64,000 bases of DNA from Torreya grandis (lineage: Eukaryota; Streptophyta; Pinopsida; Cupressales; Taxaceae), in assembly GCA_037957365.1 (NCBI GenBank), contig JARHVA010001739.1:1426001-1490000 (forward strand). Reading direction: 5' to 3'. Positions 22,291 through 34,065 of the stretch are shown piece after piece. Below the pieces are notes generated by a model, which did no database searches, was not told the origin of the DNA, and worked only from the letters and a program-made list of their open reading frames with translations. The first letter of the stretch is position 1. Every line of letters begins with the position of its first letter. Both the position numbers and the translations under genes were made by a program.

Positions 22291-24430
22291 CCATTGTATT
22301 AATTTGATTCCTCTCATCCTATATGAATTTGGTATAAGGAAAACTAATTGTGTGCCTTCCACCGTGTCATTGGATATTATGTTAGTATATGTAAGACATT
22401 CGAAAACATTGTCTAAGATTTGATTGACAAGGGGGAACTTGTGATGGACAACCTGAATTCACCCCCTAATCAATCACTTGACATTTTAAGATAGTCATTA
22501 CCCAACTATTCACCTTCCAAAAACAATGAACATAACAATGTATAATCTTCTCACAAGCATGAGGTTCACATAGTTAATGTTGTTCTTAGTGAACTAATAG
22601 TTGGTGAACCCATGTCCTAAAATATCATTCCCTCTCCACTTATTGAGGTAGTGGATTCACCTTCCCTTTATTTGGAAAATGAAACAAAGGAATAAACTAT
22701 CATCCCTGCTCCACTTATTAAGGTATTGGAATCACCAACCTCTCCTTTAAAAGGTATAGCAAAGGAAGAAACCATTACCCTCATCCCATTTTATTCCATG
22801 ATAGAGCTATCCACCCTTCCCTTAGAAAGCATTCCTAAGGAAAAGGTTGCTTCACCTACCCTTTATATAGAAGAATCATCCACTGAGGCCTTGGAACCTT
22901 TGATAAAAAGAAAAGGAAAATAGGGTCATCCCTCTTTCTCAACCATTGGTTTATCCTTTGAGTCCAACACCTAAGGAATTAAGCCCATCTATAATCCCTT
23001 TTCTAGGTTGGCTCAAAACTTAGAGTTTCTATCCCAACCAAACCTTGATCAGGTCACATTTTGGCATCACCTTGGGCTCCCTTATCTAACTAAAAAATAT
23101 CCATCAAACTTACCCTTTTCTACCCAATCATAAATTTCCACTAGTGAAGCTACCATCACCTCAACTAAAGCCTACACCTCCCAAACCTTAGGTAAACCAT
23201 CCAAACCAAATCCTTCCAAAGTAACAAAAACACCTTCGACTATCCCAATTAATCCCATCAAAAATCTGTGTTTTCCCCACTCAAAATCTTACCCATCCTC
23301 CATTGAATTTGGCTTTGACACCGCTAAACCTACCTAATAAACCATAAGTTAGACCAACCAAGAAAGTGGAATCACCTACTAAAATCTAAAAACTTGCCCC
23401 CTATTTCCACTTTGCCTTCCATTTTAGGACCACTTTATTTTTCCATCTTTGGACGTCACCCATCCACCTTGATTAAGAAACCAAGTCTCCCAAATAAACC
23501 ATAAACCCCATTTCCACTTATATCTACACCTCTACTTATAGCTACACATCCAATTCAAACTACACTTCCACCTATTCTTACCACACCTTATACCTCCAAA
23601 CTATCTACAACCAAGCCTTCTACTTCCAAACCATCTACAACCAAGCCTTCTACTTCCAAACCATCTAAAACCATTCCTTATACTTCCAAACTATCTAATT
23701 TCTAGCCTTCAACCTCCAAACCATCTACCTTTAAACCACCCACTAAGAACATTCCCTCACCCAAGGCTCTAATTTTCATGCCTAACCCTAAGAAGGCTTC
23801 CACCCCAAATGTCAAAATGAAAGCTTTTTTTCCCTTACCACATTTGCAAGAGTCTTATTCCACCATTTTACAATGGTTTCTCCAAGCTTCTTACTTGGTC
23901 TTGCCTCTTATCAAACCATTTGATCCCCTTAGTCCTAATCTATCTTGGTTTAATGACATTCTAATTTGCTCATACCATAGGATGCTTGGGCATGATATGG
24001 AGAACTGCAAATCTCTCCAAGTCATAGTCCATAAACTATGTGATGAGGATGGCTTATTGACAGAAGAACCTCTAGTGAGCCCACCACCAAAAAAAGATCC
24101 AAAAGAAACTACCCCACACCTACCTATCCCCAAAATCTCATTTAAGAGTGAGGAGGAACCAAATTAGTCCACTATTCCAAGTCATTTTCAAATCCATACC
24201 ATTTATGTGGTCACTCGATGACAAGCCTAATAAAAGGATAAAGAGAAAGCAAAGGTGTCCATCCCATCGACATACCCTTCTTCCATCACCTCAACACCTA
24301 ACCAAGACCAAAAAACTTCACCCAAGCCCAATATTTCTATTTTGGATGCACCCCAATCCAACACATTTTAGTCAATATAAAGGACATTTTTAAAACAAAT
24401 TCACCAAACACTAATGACTATTACTTTATA
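22291..24430 (+). pseudogene. B gag-protease linker: Pro/Ser/Thr-rich, with a zinc-knuckle-like motif
   Basis: A long low-complexity coding relic rich in Pro, Ser, Thr and Lys links gag to protease. The 129-codon open stretch at 23778-24167 ends it with LSWFNDILICSYHRMLGHDM then ENCKSLQ, a Cys-His-His-Cys pattern (CxYHRxxGHxxxxC) seen in Tat-type polyproteins and probably nucleic-acid binding. A 30-bp tandem repeat lies within (23580-23745). Much of 22300-23760 is broken by stops. Confidence 0.65.
23580..23745 (+). repeat. 30-bp coding tandem repeat in B linker
   Basis: About five units of the form ACCATCTACAACCAAGCCTT plus CTACTTCCAA, two of them nearly identical, encode a repeated Ser-Lys-Pro-Ser-Thr-Thr-type peptide. 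Confidence 0.75.
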
Positions 24431-25010
24431 TGAGATAATTAATACCTCACCTCACTACCATCAAGCCATGATGGAGGCCTTACAGTCCATAAAGGACCAA
24501 CTTGGCGACCCACAACCTCTAGCAGCCTTCATCAAAACCCTTCAGCTTTCCACCCTTGTTACCTTCAAGGATTGACAGATACCCCCTATTCATCTAGAGA
24601 ATCCAAATCCTCCCATTTTCATTACCTCTCACATCAACCAAACCCATATCAAGAGGGTTATGATTGATGGGGGAGCCAACATTACTATTATTTCCTCCCA
24701 TGCATATGACCAATTAAAACTATTAAAGAACATCATGTTGAAAATTATAGTGTTGCTCTGATCCTTTAATGATACCAGGGAAACAACCTTAGGGACAATC
24801 ATCCTTCATATTCATTTAAGACATTTTACTCTTCCTGAGCTCTTCTACATGGTAGAAGGTGAGTTCTACTATAAAATTTTGCTTTGATTCCATTGGATCC
24901 ATTCCATGGGTTGTGTGCCATCCACCTAACATCGATGCATCAAATTTGAGTATGAGGGTCAAGTCTATACCATACCATTTGACCCCAGTCATTTCAAGTC
25001 ATGCAATATG
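24431..25010 (+). pseudogene. B aspartic protease relic
   Basis: Active-site VMIDGGANITIISSHAYDQL starts at 24657 (Asp codon 24666-24668), with the DGGA variant of DSGA that is common in plant Ty3/gypsy. The end of the domain reads KILL-stop-FHWIHSMGCVPST (about 24877-24920), the LLGxxWI landmark. It is preceded by PLAAFIKTLQLSTLVTFKD. Three or more stops break it. Confidence 0.8.
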
Positions 25011-26200
25011 ACTTACCGACCTAATGATGTTTTCCTCACCATCAAGGATGCATCCTTTTCCATCAACCAAACTTGCACCAACTCATCCATACCTTCTTCC
25101 CAAATCCCCATGAAGGACCCCTTGGAATTAAAATTCCAACGTCTCTCGCTTAGGGAGTATTGGATTTTAACCTTAGATGCCTTCCCTACTCGCCAAGAGT
25201 ATGGGAATATTGAACAACATCTTATCTATGATTATAATATTGGAACCATTATTCCTTTTGGGTCTCCCAATTACCAAACTAATCTTGTTTATAGGTGACT
25301 TGATCAACCACTTTCCACCTCCACTGCCTCCTCTTCTCCTAAATTATTCACCTCTAATTTCTCCTACCTAGATAAACTAGAGTTTGCCAATACATACCTT
25401 CATAGGTGTACTTGGAAGGGATTCAGTCTAGGACACTATGAACATGGACCACATGATTTTCTACCATGAAAAACCCAAAAACCTCATGAATGATTTGGTC
25501 TTGGATTCCATTCACTAGAAGATCTAACCAACCCACCCTCCATCACCATCGTCGAGGAAGAAATCTTGTCCTTACCAACCCTTTCTCCTTCAAAATATGA
25601 AGATCTCAATATAATCCCCTCTAACTTTTTTTTGATTAACATGATCAGTTTGGGACCCTTGACTTATCAGAAAGATGAGGAAACCATGACCGTACCTCTG
25701 ATTCATCCTGAGATGGTATAAGATAACTCTTCTACTATTAATATTATTCAGTGTTAGGATGATGATTCCCTTCTCACCTATCTTGGTGCTAAAGATTCTT
25801 CCATTCAAAAATCCATTCCTCTTGAAACTTTAACCATGTTGAATTAATCCATTATCAATGTCAACTTAGGTACTTAGGATAGCCCTCACATAGTCAAAAT
25901 TGGCCAATCCTTAGATTCCTCAGAGCATCATGATTTTTCTTCCTTTCTATGAGATCATAACATAGCATTTGCCTCGTCTTATAATGACATGATATAAATC
26001 AACCCTACCATAGTCATCTATAAAATCATTACCACCCTTGATGCCAAGATTTTTAGGCAAATCTTTGAAGAATGCACCCTCGTATAGCCCTTATTATTAA
26101 AGAAGAGCTTTAACACCTCTTTTTTGTTAATTTCATCCAACCCATTGACTATCCCTAATGGGTTATGAACATCGTTCTTATCACTCAAGTGATAGGGGTA
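25011..26200 (+). pseudogene. B protease-RT spacer
   Basis: A coding relic with an open stretch of 96 codons (25008-25298) that includes KFQRLSLREYWILTLDAFPT. Beyond 25300 it is acidic and broken by many stops. It should be the linker between protease and RT. No catalytic motif is seen. Confidence 0.55.
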
Positions 26201-26850
26201 CTTTGTATTTGAATTAAATTTTGTGATCTTAACCTTGCTTATCAAAAAGATGAATTACCTTTGCCAAGCATTGACCAACTTGTTGATCTTACTGCCGATC
26301 ATGAGATGCTATCTCTTATGGATGGGTTTTTGGGCTATAATCAGATCTTGATTGCCCTCAAAGATCAACAAAAACTACCTTTATCACCCCATGGGGAACC
26401 TTCTGCTATAGGGTCATGCTTTTTGGTCTAAATAAAGTTGGTGCAACCTACCAACATGTCATGACCTTATTCATAAAATCATGGAGGACTACGTAGATGA
26501 CCTCTTTGGAAAGCCAAAATTTCATAAGGATCTTTTGATAGTTCTTAAGGTCATCTTCAAATGCCTTATTCATTTGCATGTCCACCTTAACCCCAAAAAG
26601 TGTATCTTTGGGGTCTTGTAAATAAAGCTTCTTAGATTTATTATCTCACTCTATAGAGTAGCAGTTGATCCTACTAAAATCAAGGCAATCCTCAACATGC
26701 CTCCTCTGACTAACCTCAATAAACTCCATAGTTTGTAGGGGAAGCTCCAATCTATTTGTCATTTCATCTCTCAGTCATCTGATAGATGTCAACCTTTCCA
26801 TCACCTTTTTAGGAAGGATATCTCCTTTAAGTGGAATAAATAATCTCTAA
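26201..26850 (+). pseudogene. B reverse transcriptase relic
   Basis: Motifs found: DLNLAYQKDELPLPSIDQLV (about 26226-26285), LSLMDGFLGYNQILIA, a TPWGTFCYRVM-type segment in a shifted frame (about 26383-26415), GLNKVGATYQHVMT, and catalytic YVDD at 26490-26501. Then comes HLNPKKCIFGV and a VDPTKIKAI thumb region. Frameshifts are frequent, which is why no long open frame survives. Confidence 0.85.
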
Positions 26851-27342
26851 AGGCCTTTGAATCTTCCCCACCTATTCTTGTTCCTCCAAAAGAGGATCAA
26901 CATTTTCACCTTTACATCTCCACCACAGACCATTCCTTAGGGGCCATGCTTGCACATTTTGATGATCAACATAAAGAGAAAATAATCTAATATATAAGTC
27001 AAAAACTTATAGAGAATGAAACTCAATATACCCATACCAATAAATTATGCCTCACCTTTGTCTTTGTGGATTTTAAACTCCATCATTACCTTCATAACCA
27101 CAAAACCTTCATCATAACTAACATCGACCCACTCAAGTATATGCATTTTAAGCCATATCAAAATCAGTGTATGGCTAGATGGCTCATGCTTTTAGCTAAG
27201 TTTGATATTTAGTTCCTCCAACAAAATTTAATCAAAGGGTAAATCGTTACTGACCAATTGGTCAAAGCACCTTTAGCAAAAAATCAACCTCATCCTCTTG
27301 ATTTTCATGATGAGTCCATCATGACTCTCTCTCAAGAGGATT
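26851..27342 (+). pseudogene. B native RNase H relic
   Basis: The segment STTDHSLGAMLAHFDDQ (about 26922-26970) carries the first Asp. It is followed by YISQKLIENETQYTHTNKLC, FKLHHYLHNHKTFIITNIDP and the C-terminal CMARWLMLLAKFDI. This is the standard RNase H after RT. Stops and missing downstream acidic residues show decay. Confidence 0.8.
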
Positions 27343-27935
27343 TTGCTTCAGATGACCATGTTATTCAATAGATTGAAATGTCAACATGGTGGGGGAGATG
27401 GTATCATCTTTATTCCCCTTGATGGTGATCCCCTTCCTTCATCCTTTAAACTTTATTTTGATTGCACCAATAACATGGACGAGTATGTAGCCATAGTGAT
27501 AGGTCTCCAAACAACTTTGTCTTTGGGATTTAAATTGATCAACATTTTTGGTGACTCCCAACTTGTGGTCAACCAAATAAATCGTTCTTACCCATGTAAA
27601 AATGATGCTCTACAATAATACAAATAGTTATTATATTTACTTTTGACATCATTTGATCATTACCTTATCCAATCCACTCCATGTTATACTAATAAGTTTG
27701 CCAATATCATGGCTTCTCTTGCCTCCCAAATCCCATTTGTACCTTCTAATTATAAGATATTTGTCACTATCCATCCCCTTAATGAGTCCTCTTACACCAA
27801 ATTAGACCTTCCTTCCATTTTTCACATGGAAGAGGCCCAATTTGACATTTGGTATAAGCAAATCTTTGACTATCTAAACCTAACCATTGTTCTTTTTGAT
27901 CTCTCTCAAAATGGTCGAAGATATTTTATATAGAG
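27343..27935 (+). pseudogene. B archaeal-type RNase H, after native RNase H
   Basis: This is the Tat-lineage second RNase H in its usual place, between native RNase H and integrase. Landmarks are FKLYFDCTNNMDEYVAIVIG, IFGDSQLVVNQINRSYPCK, and later NKFANIMASLASQIPFVPS. The Glu and the Asp of GDSQ are present, but the last motif reads ANIMASL where active copies have ADxMASL, so the fourth acidic residue is changed to Asn. Open stretches at 27343-27618 and 27643-27933 cover it. Confidence 0.82.
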
Positions 27936-29095
27936 TACATCTCATTATGCCATATTAGGGGGAATTATTTATAAGTGAGGCTTTGATGATCTCCTCTTTA
28001 GATGCTTACATAGTCATGAAATCTCTCATGCTATCAAGGAAATGCATGATGGGATTTGTGTGGGAAACTTTAGTGGTCTAGTTATCACTAAGTATATCCT
28101 TAACCTTGAATATTATTGGCCTACCCTTAACCAATACTATTGTGATTACATAAATAAGTGTGTTAAGTGTCAAAAACACACTAATTTTCATCATGTACCT
28201 AGTCATTATCTTCAAGTCTCTAAGGATTTTTGGCCCTTCTCACAGTGGGGATTAGATCACATTGGTGAAATTAACCCTCATTCTTCATAATGACATCATT
28301 CAATCCTCACCTTGATAAAATATTTCACCAAGTTAGTGGAGGCTATTCCCCTTATTTTGAATAAAGCCGATAAGATTTTTGACTTCATTAACCATCACAT
28401 AATCTACGACTTTAGTGTTCCTCAAAAAATTATCACCAACAATGGAAAATCATTTAAAAATAAAAAAGTACAAGATCTTTGTGACACATTTGGAATTAAG
28501 TTAAGCTTATCATCACCTTATTGTCCACAAGCTAATGGATAGGCTAAATATTCTAACAAAATGCTAACTAAAGTGGTTAATGTGTCTGGTCAGGATTTGC
28601 ACTTACACATTCCTTTCACCTTATGAGAATATTAAACTAGCATTCAAACCCCTATGGGTACTACCCCTTTCTCTCTTGTCTTTGGAGCTAAGGTTGTCTT
28701 GCCTTTCAAAATCCAAATTCCCTCTCTTCGTATATCCATATAAGATATCATTTCATATGGTGATTATCATAAAAAATGTTTATCCTAACTTGATCTATTT
28801 GACGACCATTGTTTGGGTACACTTAACCATATTCATGTCCATCAAGAATGAATCAAGAGTGATTATAATAAGCACATAAATTATGAGAATTCAATATCAG
28901 ATACCTCATCTTAAAGGAAAATCAACATGTAACCACTATGGAAAGAAGAAAATGAGGCATGTTTACTTTAAATTGGATTGGACCATATATCATAATGCAT
29001 AAGTATGGGTCAGGAGCTTATAGGTTATCATATTTTGAAGGGAAACTGGAACTTGATCCCCTCAATGATTTGTATTTTCATCCATTATTTTTTAA
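27936..29095 (+). pseudogene. B integrase relic
   Basis: Open stretches 28042-28290, 28312-28542 and 28580-28879 cover most of it. The zinc-finger segment is IMHDGICVGNFSG (the second His reads Asn) and CVKCQKHTNF. Core: GLDHIGE keeps the first Asp, IITNNGKSF has Asn for the second Asp, and NG-stop-AKYSNK has Lys for the Glu, so two of three catalytic residues are lost. The end (28975-29095) reads LNWIGPYIIMHKYGSGAYRL then NDLYFHPLFF, a clear GPY/F module. Confidence 0.88.
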
Positions 29096-30800
29096 AAATA
29101 ATTCAAACTCACCTTATTTATAACTTAAGCTCATCCCTTATTTAATGAGATTATTACCTTCATTCCCTCACTTTGAGGACAATAGATTAAAGCATAGAAT
29201 CATGTGATTATCCATCGCAACATTAGCCTCAATCTTAAATACGGGTACCATGGCTCTACCCATGGCATGATTCTCATGGATATTTTTCATCCCTAATAAG
29301 ATGGAATCCCATGGTCATTGTCTCTTAAGGAATCCTCTCACCCACTCTTCAACCTTCTTGTGCTATAGTGTTTCCTTCATAAAGGTACGTCTTAAGCCTA
29401 TATAAGAAAGTTTATGTCTAGTAAAAACAAAAGAGTACAAAAATATTCCATCTTATGGGTTATATATAGCATTACAAACTACTCCCTTGAAGGACAACTA
29501 CCAAAATAATTAAAAAATTGCTTAATATAAGGTAAGTTGCTCCCTTGAAAGACAACTATCACATACATAAAACAAATCACAAAGATAAGACCACTCCCTT
29601 GAAGTATGGATATGTCTAAAATTTGTCAAATAAAGTAATTTATTGGAAGCTTCTCGCATTGATCAGCTTTCCCAACCTCACCAAACATCACAAGACCCAT
29701 TGTCAAATACAAAAAAGTAAAAAAAATGGAAGCTATTAGCATTCACAAAAATCAAAATAGTAGTCTTCTCGCATCGATCAGTCTAAACCAATTACGACAT
29801 AGACTTGTTTATAATGGCTCTTTGGTAACCTATATAAGGGACAAGTTATTCTCACAATAAGGTTCCATTTTTATCCATCTCCCCTTCCACCCTCTATAAA
29901 ACAAGGGATTTTGAGCTTACTTGACACTATGTGATCAATAAACTTCTTAACAAACTAATGAGTGCTAATGCAAAGCATATGAAGGGCTTATGTTCATAAG
30001 CTGATCTAACTTACTATATTAGTCCTCACCAATGAAATAGTATCATGTCTCTATCTTCTTTCTCATACTTTCTTGTTGATACATTCATTAAGACTTTTGT
30101 ATTTTGATTGTTTTAACTTTCTTCTCTTTTCTTACATATAATTTTGTTTTCCAAACCTAATATATGTGTTAAGATAGTTTTAAACATATTTCAAAGCAAC
30201 TCTAATCCAAATAAATACAATCATAACATTTAAAAACATTTAGTACATTATGTGTTTTATTACATAATTGTCATTATCCATTCACATCATTTATCTTGGT
30301 GCTTTTAATCATGAAAACATTCTAATTAGAAATCACCATCATCATATGTTAATTATCATCACATCTATCTAAGAAACCATCACATCTAATCCATTATAAA
30401 TTTTTATCATAAGATTAATGACCACATTAATCACTTTTCATAAATAAATTAATCAATCCATTATGTTATCCATCACATTTCTATCTCAATATGAGATCAC
30501 ATAGTTTCATAAAATTCATTGAAATATCCATATTTACAACCTTCAAATAAGCATACACCTACTAAAGAGGAAGAGTGATAAAAAATCCATAACCATAAAT
30601 CACAACATGTCATAATATCATATTAACATCCAAAATACCATAAACAACATCATCACATAAGCAAAAGTTAACCATCACATCATAAATAACCATAAGCAAG
30701 ATACATCATGATCATCACATCATAACTCAAATCAAAATAATCATATATATGTATAAAATATCCATGTCTCTCAAAATGATATGTACATCTCACTACATCA
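29096..30800 (+). other. B post-pol spacer, non-coding, with weak repeats
   Basis: No coding signal. Two imperfect internal repeats are visible: ACTCCCTTGAAGGACAACTA-like blocks at about 29482, 29548 and 29590, and CTTCTCGCATYGATCAG at about 29650 and 29766. From about 30280 to 30780 the plus strand is rich in CATCACAT and CATAA-type words. Confidence 0.5.
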
Positions 30801-32149
30801 ACTCATAGGTTGGTATTAAAATAATAATAATAAAAAATAGAGTCTCATCAGGTCTATGGTGCAGGGGTACTACTACTCCTAGATACTATCCATACCTGGG
30901 ACCCATCTGAGCACTATTATATGCTACCCATTGACAAGGAATCATGTTGCTAACTCTCACTCCCATAGTCCACTCTATTACATAATCATAGTACTAAGGT
31001 GCATCTAGAAACTATGTGAAGATAACTACCTTGTAGTATCTCATCTCTTCTATGATGGCCACCTACCTAGACACTAGAATAGTCCATGTTGGTCATATAG
31101 GTACCCACCCTCTTGCCTATCTTAATACATCTCTCTCTACTAATATCAAGGTCATATGTCCCTGTGCTACATCCCTCTCCTACATAATAGTGTTTTAGCT
31201 AACCTATGCCTGATCCCTCTCTTGTGTGAGGGTTGTTACCTATTCTCAGGCTTGGTCTCTCTCCTGAGTAATGCTAGCAACCTATCCATGGAGAGTATCT
31301 CTATCTTATGTCCTCACTACCAACTAATTAGGTACTTTATCCCTCTCCAAGTTCATGGATTCCAATTCTACCTATGTTATGTCCAATGCCACTCTATATG
31401 GGTCCCTCTCTATAATAAGTGCCTATCTATGAGGGGCATCTACATCCATATGATCACCCCTCTCCTCCATCTCTACATCGATAGCTTGATATTATCCACT
31501 TATGTCTCCTACCTTACCCTATCTTCTATCTCCTCCAAAAGTTGTGGCATAGTGTCCCTACCACCATATGATATAATCTTATGTAATGTTGGCATCATCA
31601 ATATTTACATCCACTGGTAGCTCCTCATACTCAAACTCCTCCTCAACTAGCTATGGTGGAGGTAATGGTAACTCTACATCATCTCTCCTATACCTAAGAA
31701 ATGGCCCCCAAACACCTTAAACTGATCCATACTATCTCCTAACTTGGTTGAAGGGGATCAACTCTACCTCATGCTATCATCTCCTGTGTATCCATCTATA
31801 GATTTATAAAGAAAATGTATGTCTATCGAGACCCATTCATGAGGGGAATCCTATTTAGGGTCTCCAAATGACCTCACCATCCACCAATGTAATTAATTGA
31901 TCTTTGAACCAATCTAAATCTCACCCCTCTGCCCCTACTGCTAGTAATGCATGACCTACCCTCCATCTCATAAATTTGACTCTATACCTAGCTTGAGCCT
32001 ATGTGTGCCATAACATCCCAACTAGTTGCAACACAGTGATATGCTTGTATGCCCAACAATTTAATATAAAGCCTACACTCAACCCATAATGTCTATACAC
32101 TCAATAAATGAAAGCTCATGCTAAATTTGCACCAATAATACTAGGGCCC
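30801..32149 (-). pseudogene. B antisense ORF, C-terminal part: plant mobile domain end plus coiled coil
   Basis: On the minus strand from 32149 downwards the translation resembles the later part of a plant mobile domain (PMD, Aminotransferase-like PMD family): GANLA-stop-AFIY-stop-VYRHYGL, WAYKHITVLQL, then WFKDQLITLVDGEVIWRP, and EVELIPFNQVRR-stop-YGSV-stop-GVWGPF. Below about 31600 it turns into a heptad-like region with regularly spaced ERD words (ERDPYRV, LERDKV, QERDQA twice, QERDVAQ, ERDV). The 154-codon plus-strand frame at 31156-31620 is a shadow of this. Extra antisense frames between pol and 3' LTR are known in Tat elements. The N-terminal part continues at 40134-40660 beyond C. 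Confidence 0.68.
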
Positions 32150-33104
32150 TGATCTGTAGTCTACATTAATTTTCATGCTCAAAAAAGTTTACAATGGATA
32201 CTTTTGTCAAACACTCATTTTACTGATATAATCGAAGGAATTATAACAAGTTTGACCTTTTAAATATTTTTTTCAAGGTTGATAAACAAATGAAGTGTAT
32301 TGCAACTCATTCATCAAAACCATTCAACCTATTTCTAAACCCAAAGTTCTAAATTATCTGTTAAGTTTTCATATTTATCTAGTTATGCATTCAATAGTGA
32401 TTAATAAACATGATTAATCAAAATACAAAAAAATAATGCACAAATAGAAATTACCCATGACAAGCATATGATAACGGAGTTCACCTGCAACTCGAGCTAC
32501 ATCTCCAGGTTCACTTAGAATATGAACCGATCCATTTACATGAATTTCAAGTACATGGCCAGATCTTATAATTGTCAAATGGACACTCTAAGATTGTAAA
32601 AACTCAACAATAGACCTTTAAAAAATCTTGGTATCCATAGACAAATTTTCCACCTTCCTATCACGAAAGCAATCTCGCATTATTAAAGTTCTCCACAAAA
32701 AGTATAATTAAAGGCTTTGAAAAGAGTCTCAAATTAACTCAAATTAAGAAAACACACATATGGATGGAACCATCTCAGATCCTGAAACAACTCTCTAGTT
32801 TACTCCAAAGTCTGAAAAACTCTCTAAGTCCTTCAAAACTTAGGATATATATAGACTGGTCTCTATATTAGCCATTACACAATCTATAAAGCTTCACTTT
32901 GAGGAATTAAAAAGGGACTAAAATGACCTAAAATATAGACATTCATGATATTTCTAGAATTGACTCAAAATCTAGAACATTTCACTAGTTTACTCTGAAT
33001 CCTGGAAATCACTCTAAGTACCTCAAAACTGAGGAAGAGTAAAAATGGGTCCTTATGCCTTAGCAAAATCGACTAAAAATTGGTATTCAAATACATATTC
33101 GTGG

Positions 33105-33114
33105 CTTTATATAG
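33105..33114 (-). promoter_or_regulatory. TATA box of C left LTR
   Basis: Minus strand CTATATAAAG. The same place in the right LTR is 39554-39563 (CTATATAAAT). Confidence 0.55.
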
Positions 33115-33119
33115 TTAGT

Positions 33120-33300
33120 CAAGCCCATGGGCATAGTGGTAATGCCTTAACTTTTTTACTTGGAGGTTGGGAGTTCAATTCCCAACTTGGAAAATACACA
33201 CTCCAAGGTTTATCATTATCTCACATTGCTTGGGATGACATTGGCATTGAAAATATCAAACCTTCAAAAACCCCATACATTGTTAAAGATGAAAACTAAA
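33120..33300 (+). repeat. tRNA-like head (SINE-like) in C left LTR
   Basis: TGGGCATAGTGG (33128-33139) fits a Pol III A box and AGTTCAATTCC (33172-33182) fits a B box with CpG decay, about 32 bases apart as in tRNA genes. GGTTGGGAG/CTCCCAACC-type pairing around the B box mimics a T-arm. No full cloverleaf or anticodon stem is seen, so it is not a tRNA gene. It probably derives from a SINE captured by the LTR, on the strand opposite to C transcription. Confidence 0.55.
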
Positions 33301-33690
33301 CCCAATTTATTTTTACATGAATAGACTACCACATGTCATGTCTTCATTGGTCCATGTTTCTACCATGTCATCACTTTGACCAAGTTTGACTAGTCATAAC
33401 TTCCGCATATGAACTTGGATTTGGTCCATTCAAAATGTGTCAGAAAGATTATGACAAGATCTACCTCATGGAACTAGATTCAAAATGTTCCATGATGGTA
33501 TATTTTTATAGTTGACCATCTTTGACTTCTTATTGATCTATTTTGATTGGAACTTTGATTGAATGTACAAGGAGCATATGAGCTTTGTTTCTAAAGTTAC
33601 ACATATTGTTAAAAATATCTTGATAGGATATTCATTATGGTATAGGATTCAGTTTGATTTGGGACCTTTACCTAATTGACCTTTGGATCA

Positions 33691-33710
33691 ATCCTACCCA
33701 CTAGGAGCTT
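33691..33710 (-). other. C polypurine tract
   Basis: Minus strand AGCTCCTAGTGGGTAGGAT directly before the LTR start TGATCC. It resembles the AAGTGGGAGAT tract typical of copia-type elements. Confidence 0.55.
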
Positions 33711-33844
33711 TTGGTCCACCAAAAACTAGTACCTAACTAAAATGTCAGTCAGTTTTCAAGATACTCTGATGGGTCTTATCAGTCTACTCAAGTTCTATAA
33801 CTATGCCTACAATGCTTGGAATGACTAACTGATCACATATTTCA

Positions 33845-34065
33845 CAATCCCTTTGCTACTGCATGACCATCAATAGCCTCTACATAGAACTAGGGTGTGA
33901 TGACTTTCTTTGTTGCACAGCTTCATAAGAACCTCTACATAGATAAGCCTAGTGATCTTCTCTGTTGCATGACTGAGAAAAAGCCTCTACACAGATCTTA
34001 AATCTTGAATGTGCATCCACATCTTCTTTTATTGTACAACCATCCAAGGGCTTCTACATGGAACT
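33845..34065. repeat. Four imperfect ~55-65 bp repeats in C interior
   Basis: Four blocks share CTTTGYTGCA...AGCCTCTACATAGA (starting about 33851, 33907, 33957 and 34023). They lie between the purine tract and the coding relic. No known function. Confidence 0.65.

Larger units (their letters stand above)
32150..33690 (-). repeat. C left LTR (3' LTR in transcription sense)
   Basis: 1541 bp, TGATCTGTAG to TTTGGATCA on the plus strand. It repeats 36113-40133 minus D. It holds a minus-strand TATA (CTATATAAAG, 33105-33114) and a plus-strand tRNA-like Pol III promoter pair at 33128-33183. The 84-codon open frame at 33045-33299 is not a gene. Confidence 0.85.

Noticed and set aside
30290..30780. 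CRISPR-like or satellite array from CATCACAT words
   Set aside because: Spacing and sequence are irregular, with no unit conserved in length; it is simple AT-rich low-complexity DNA.
31156..31620. 154-codon plus-strand frame, longest in its region
   Set aside because: It is the complement of the antisense ERD coiled-coil relic; hydrophobic composition comes from reading the opposite strand.
33120..33195. Functional tRNA gene
   Set aside because: Only A and B boxes fit; no complete cloverleaf, acceptor stem or anticodon loop.
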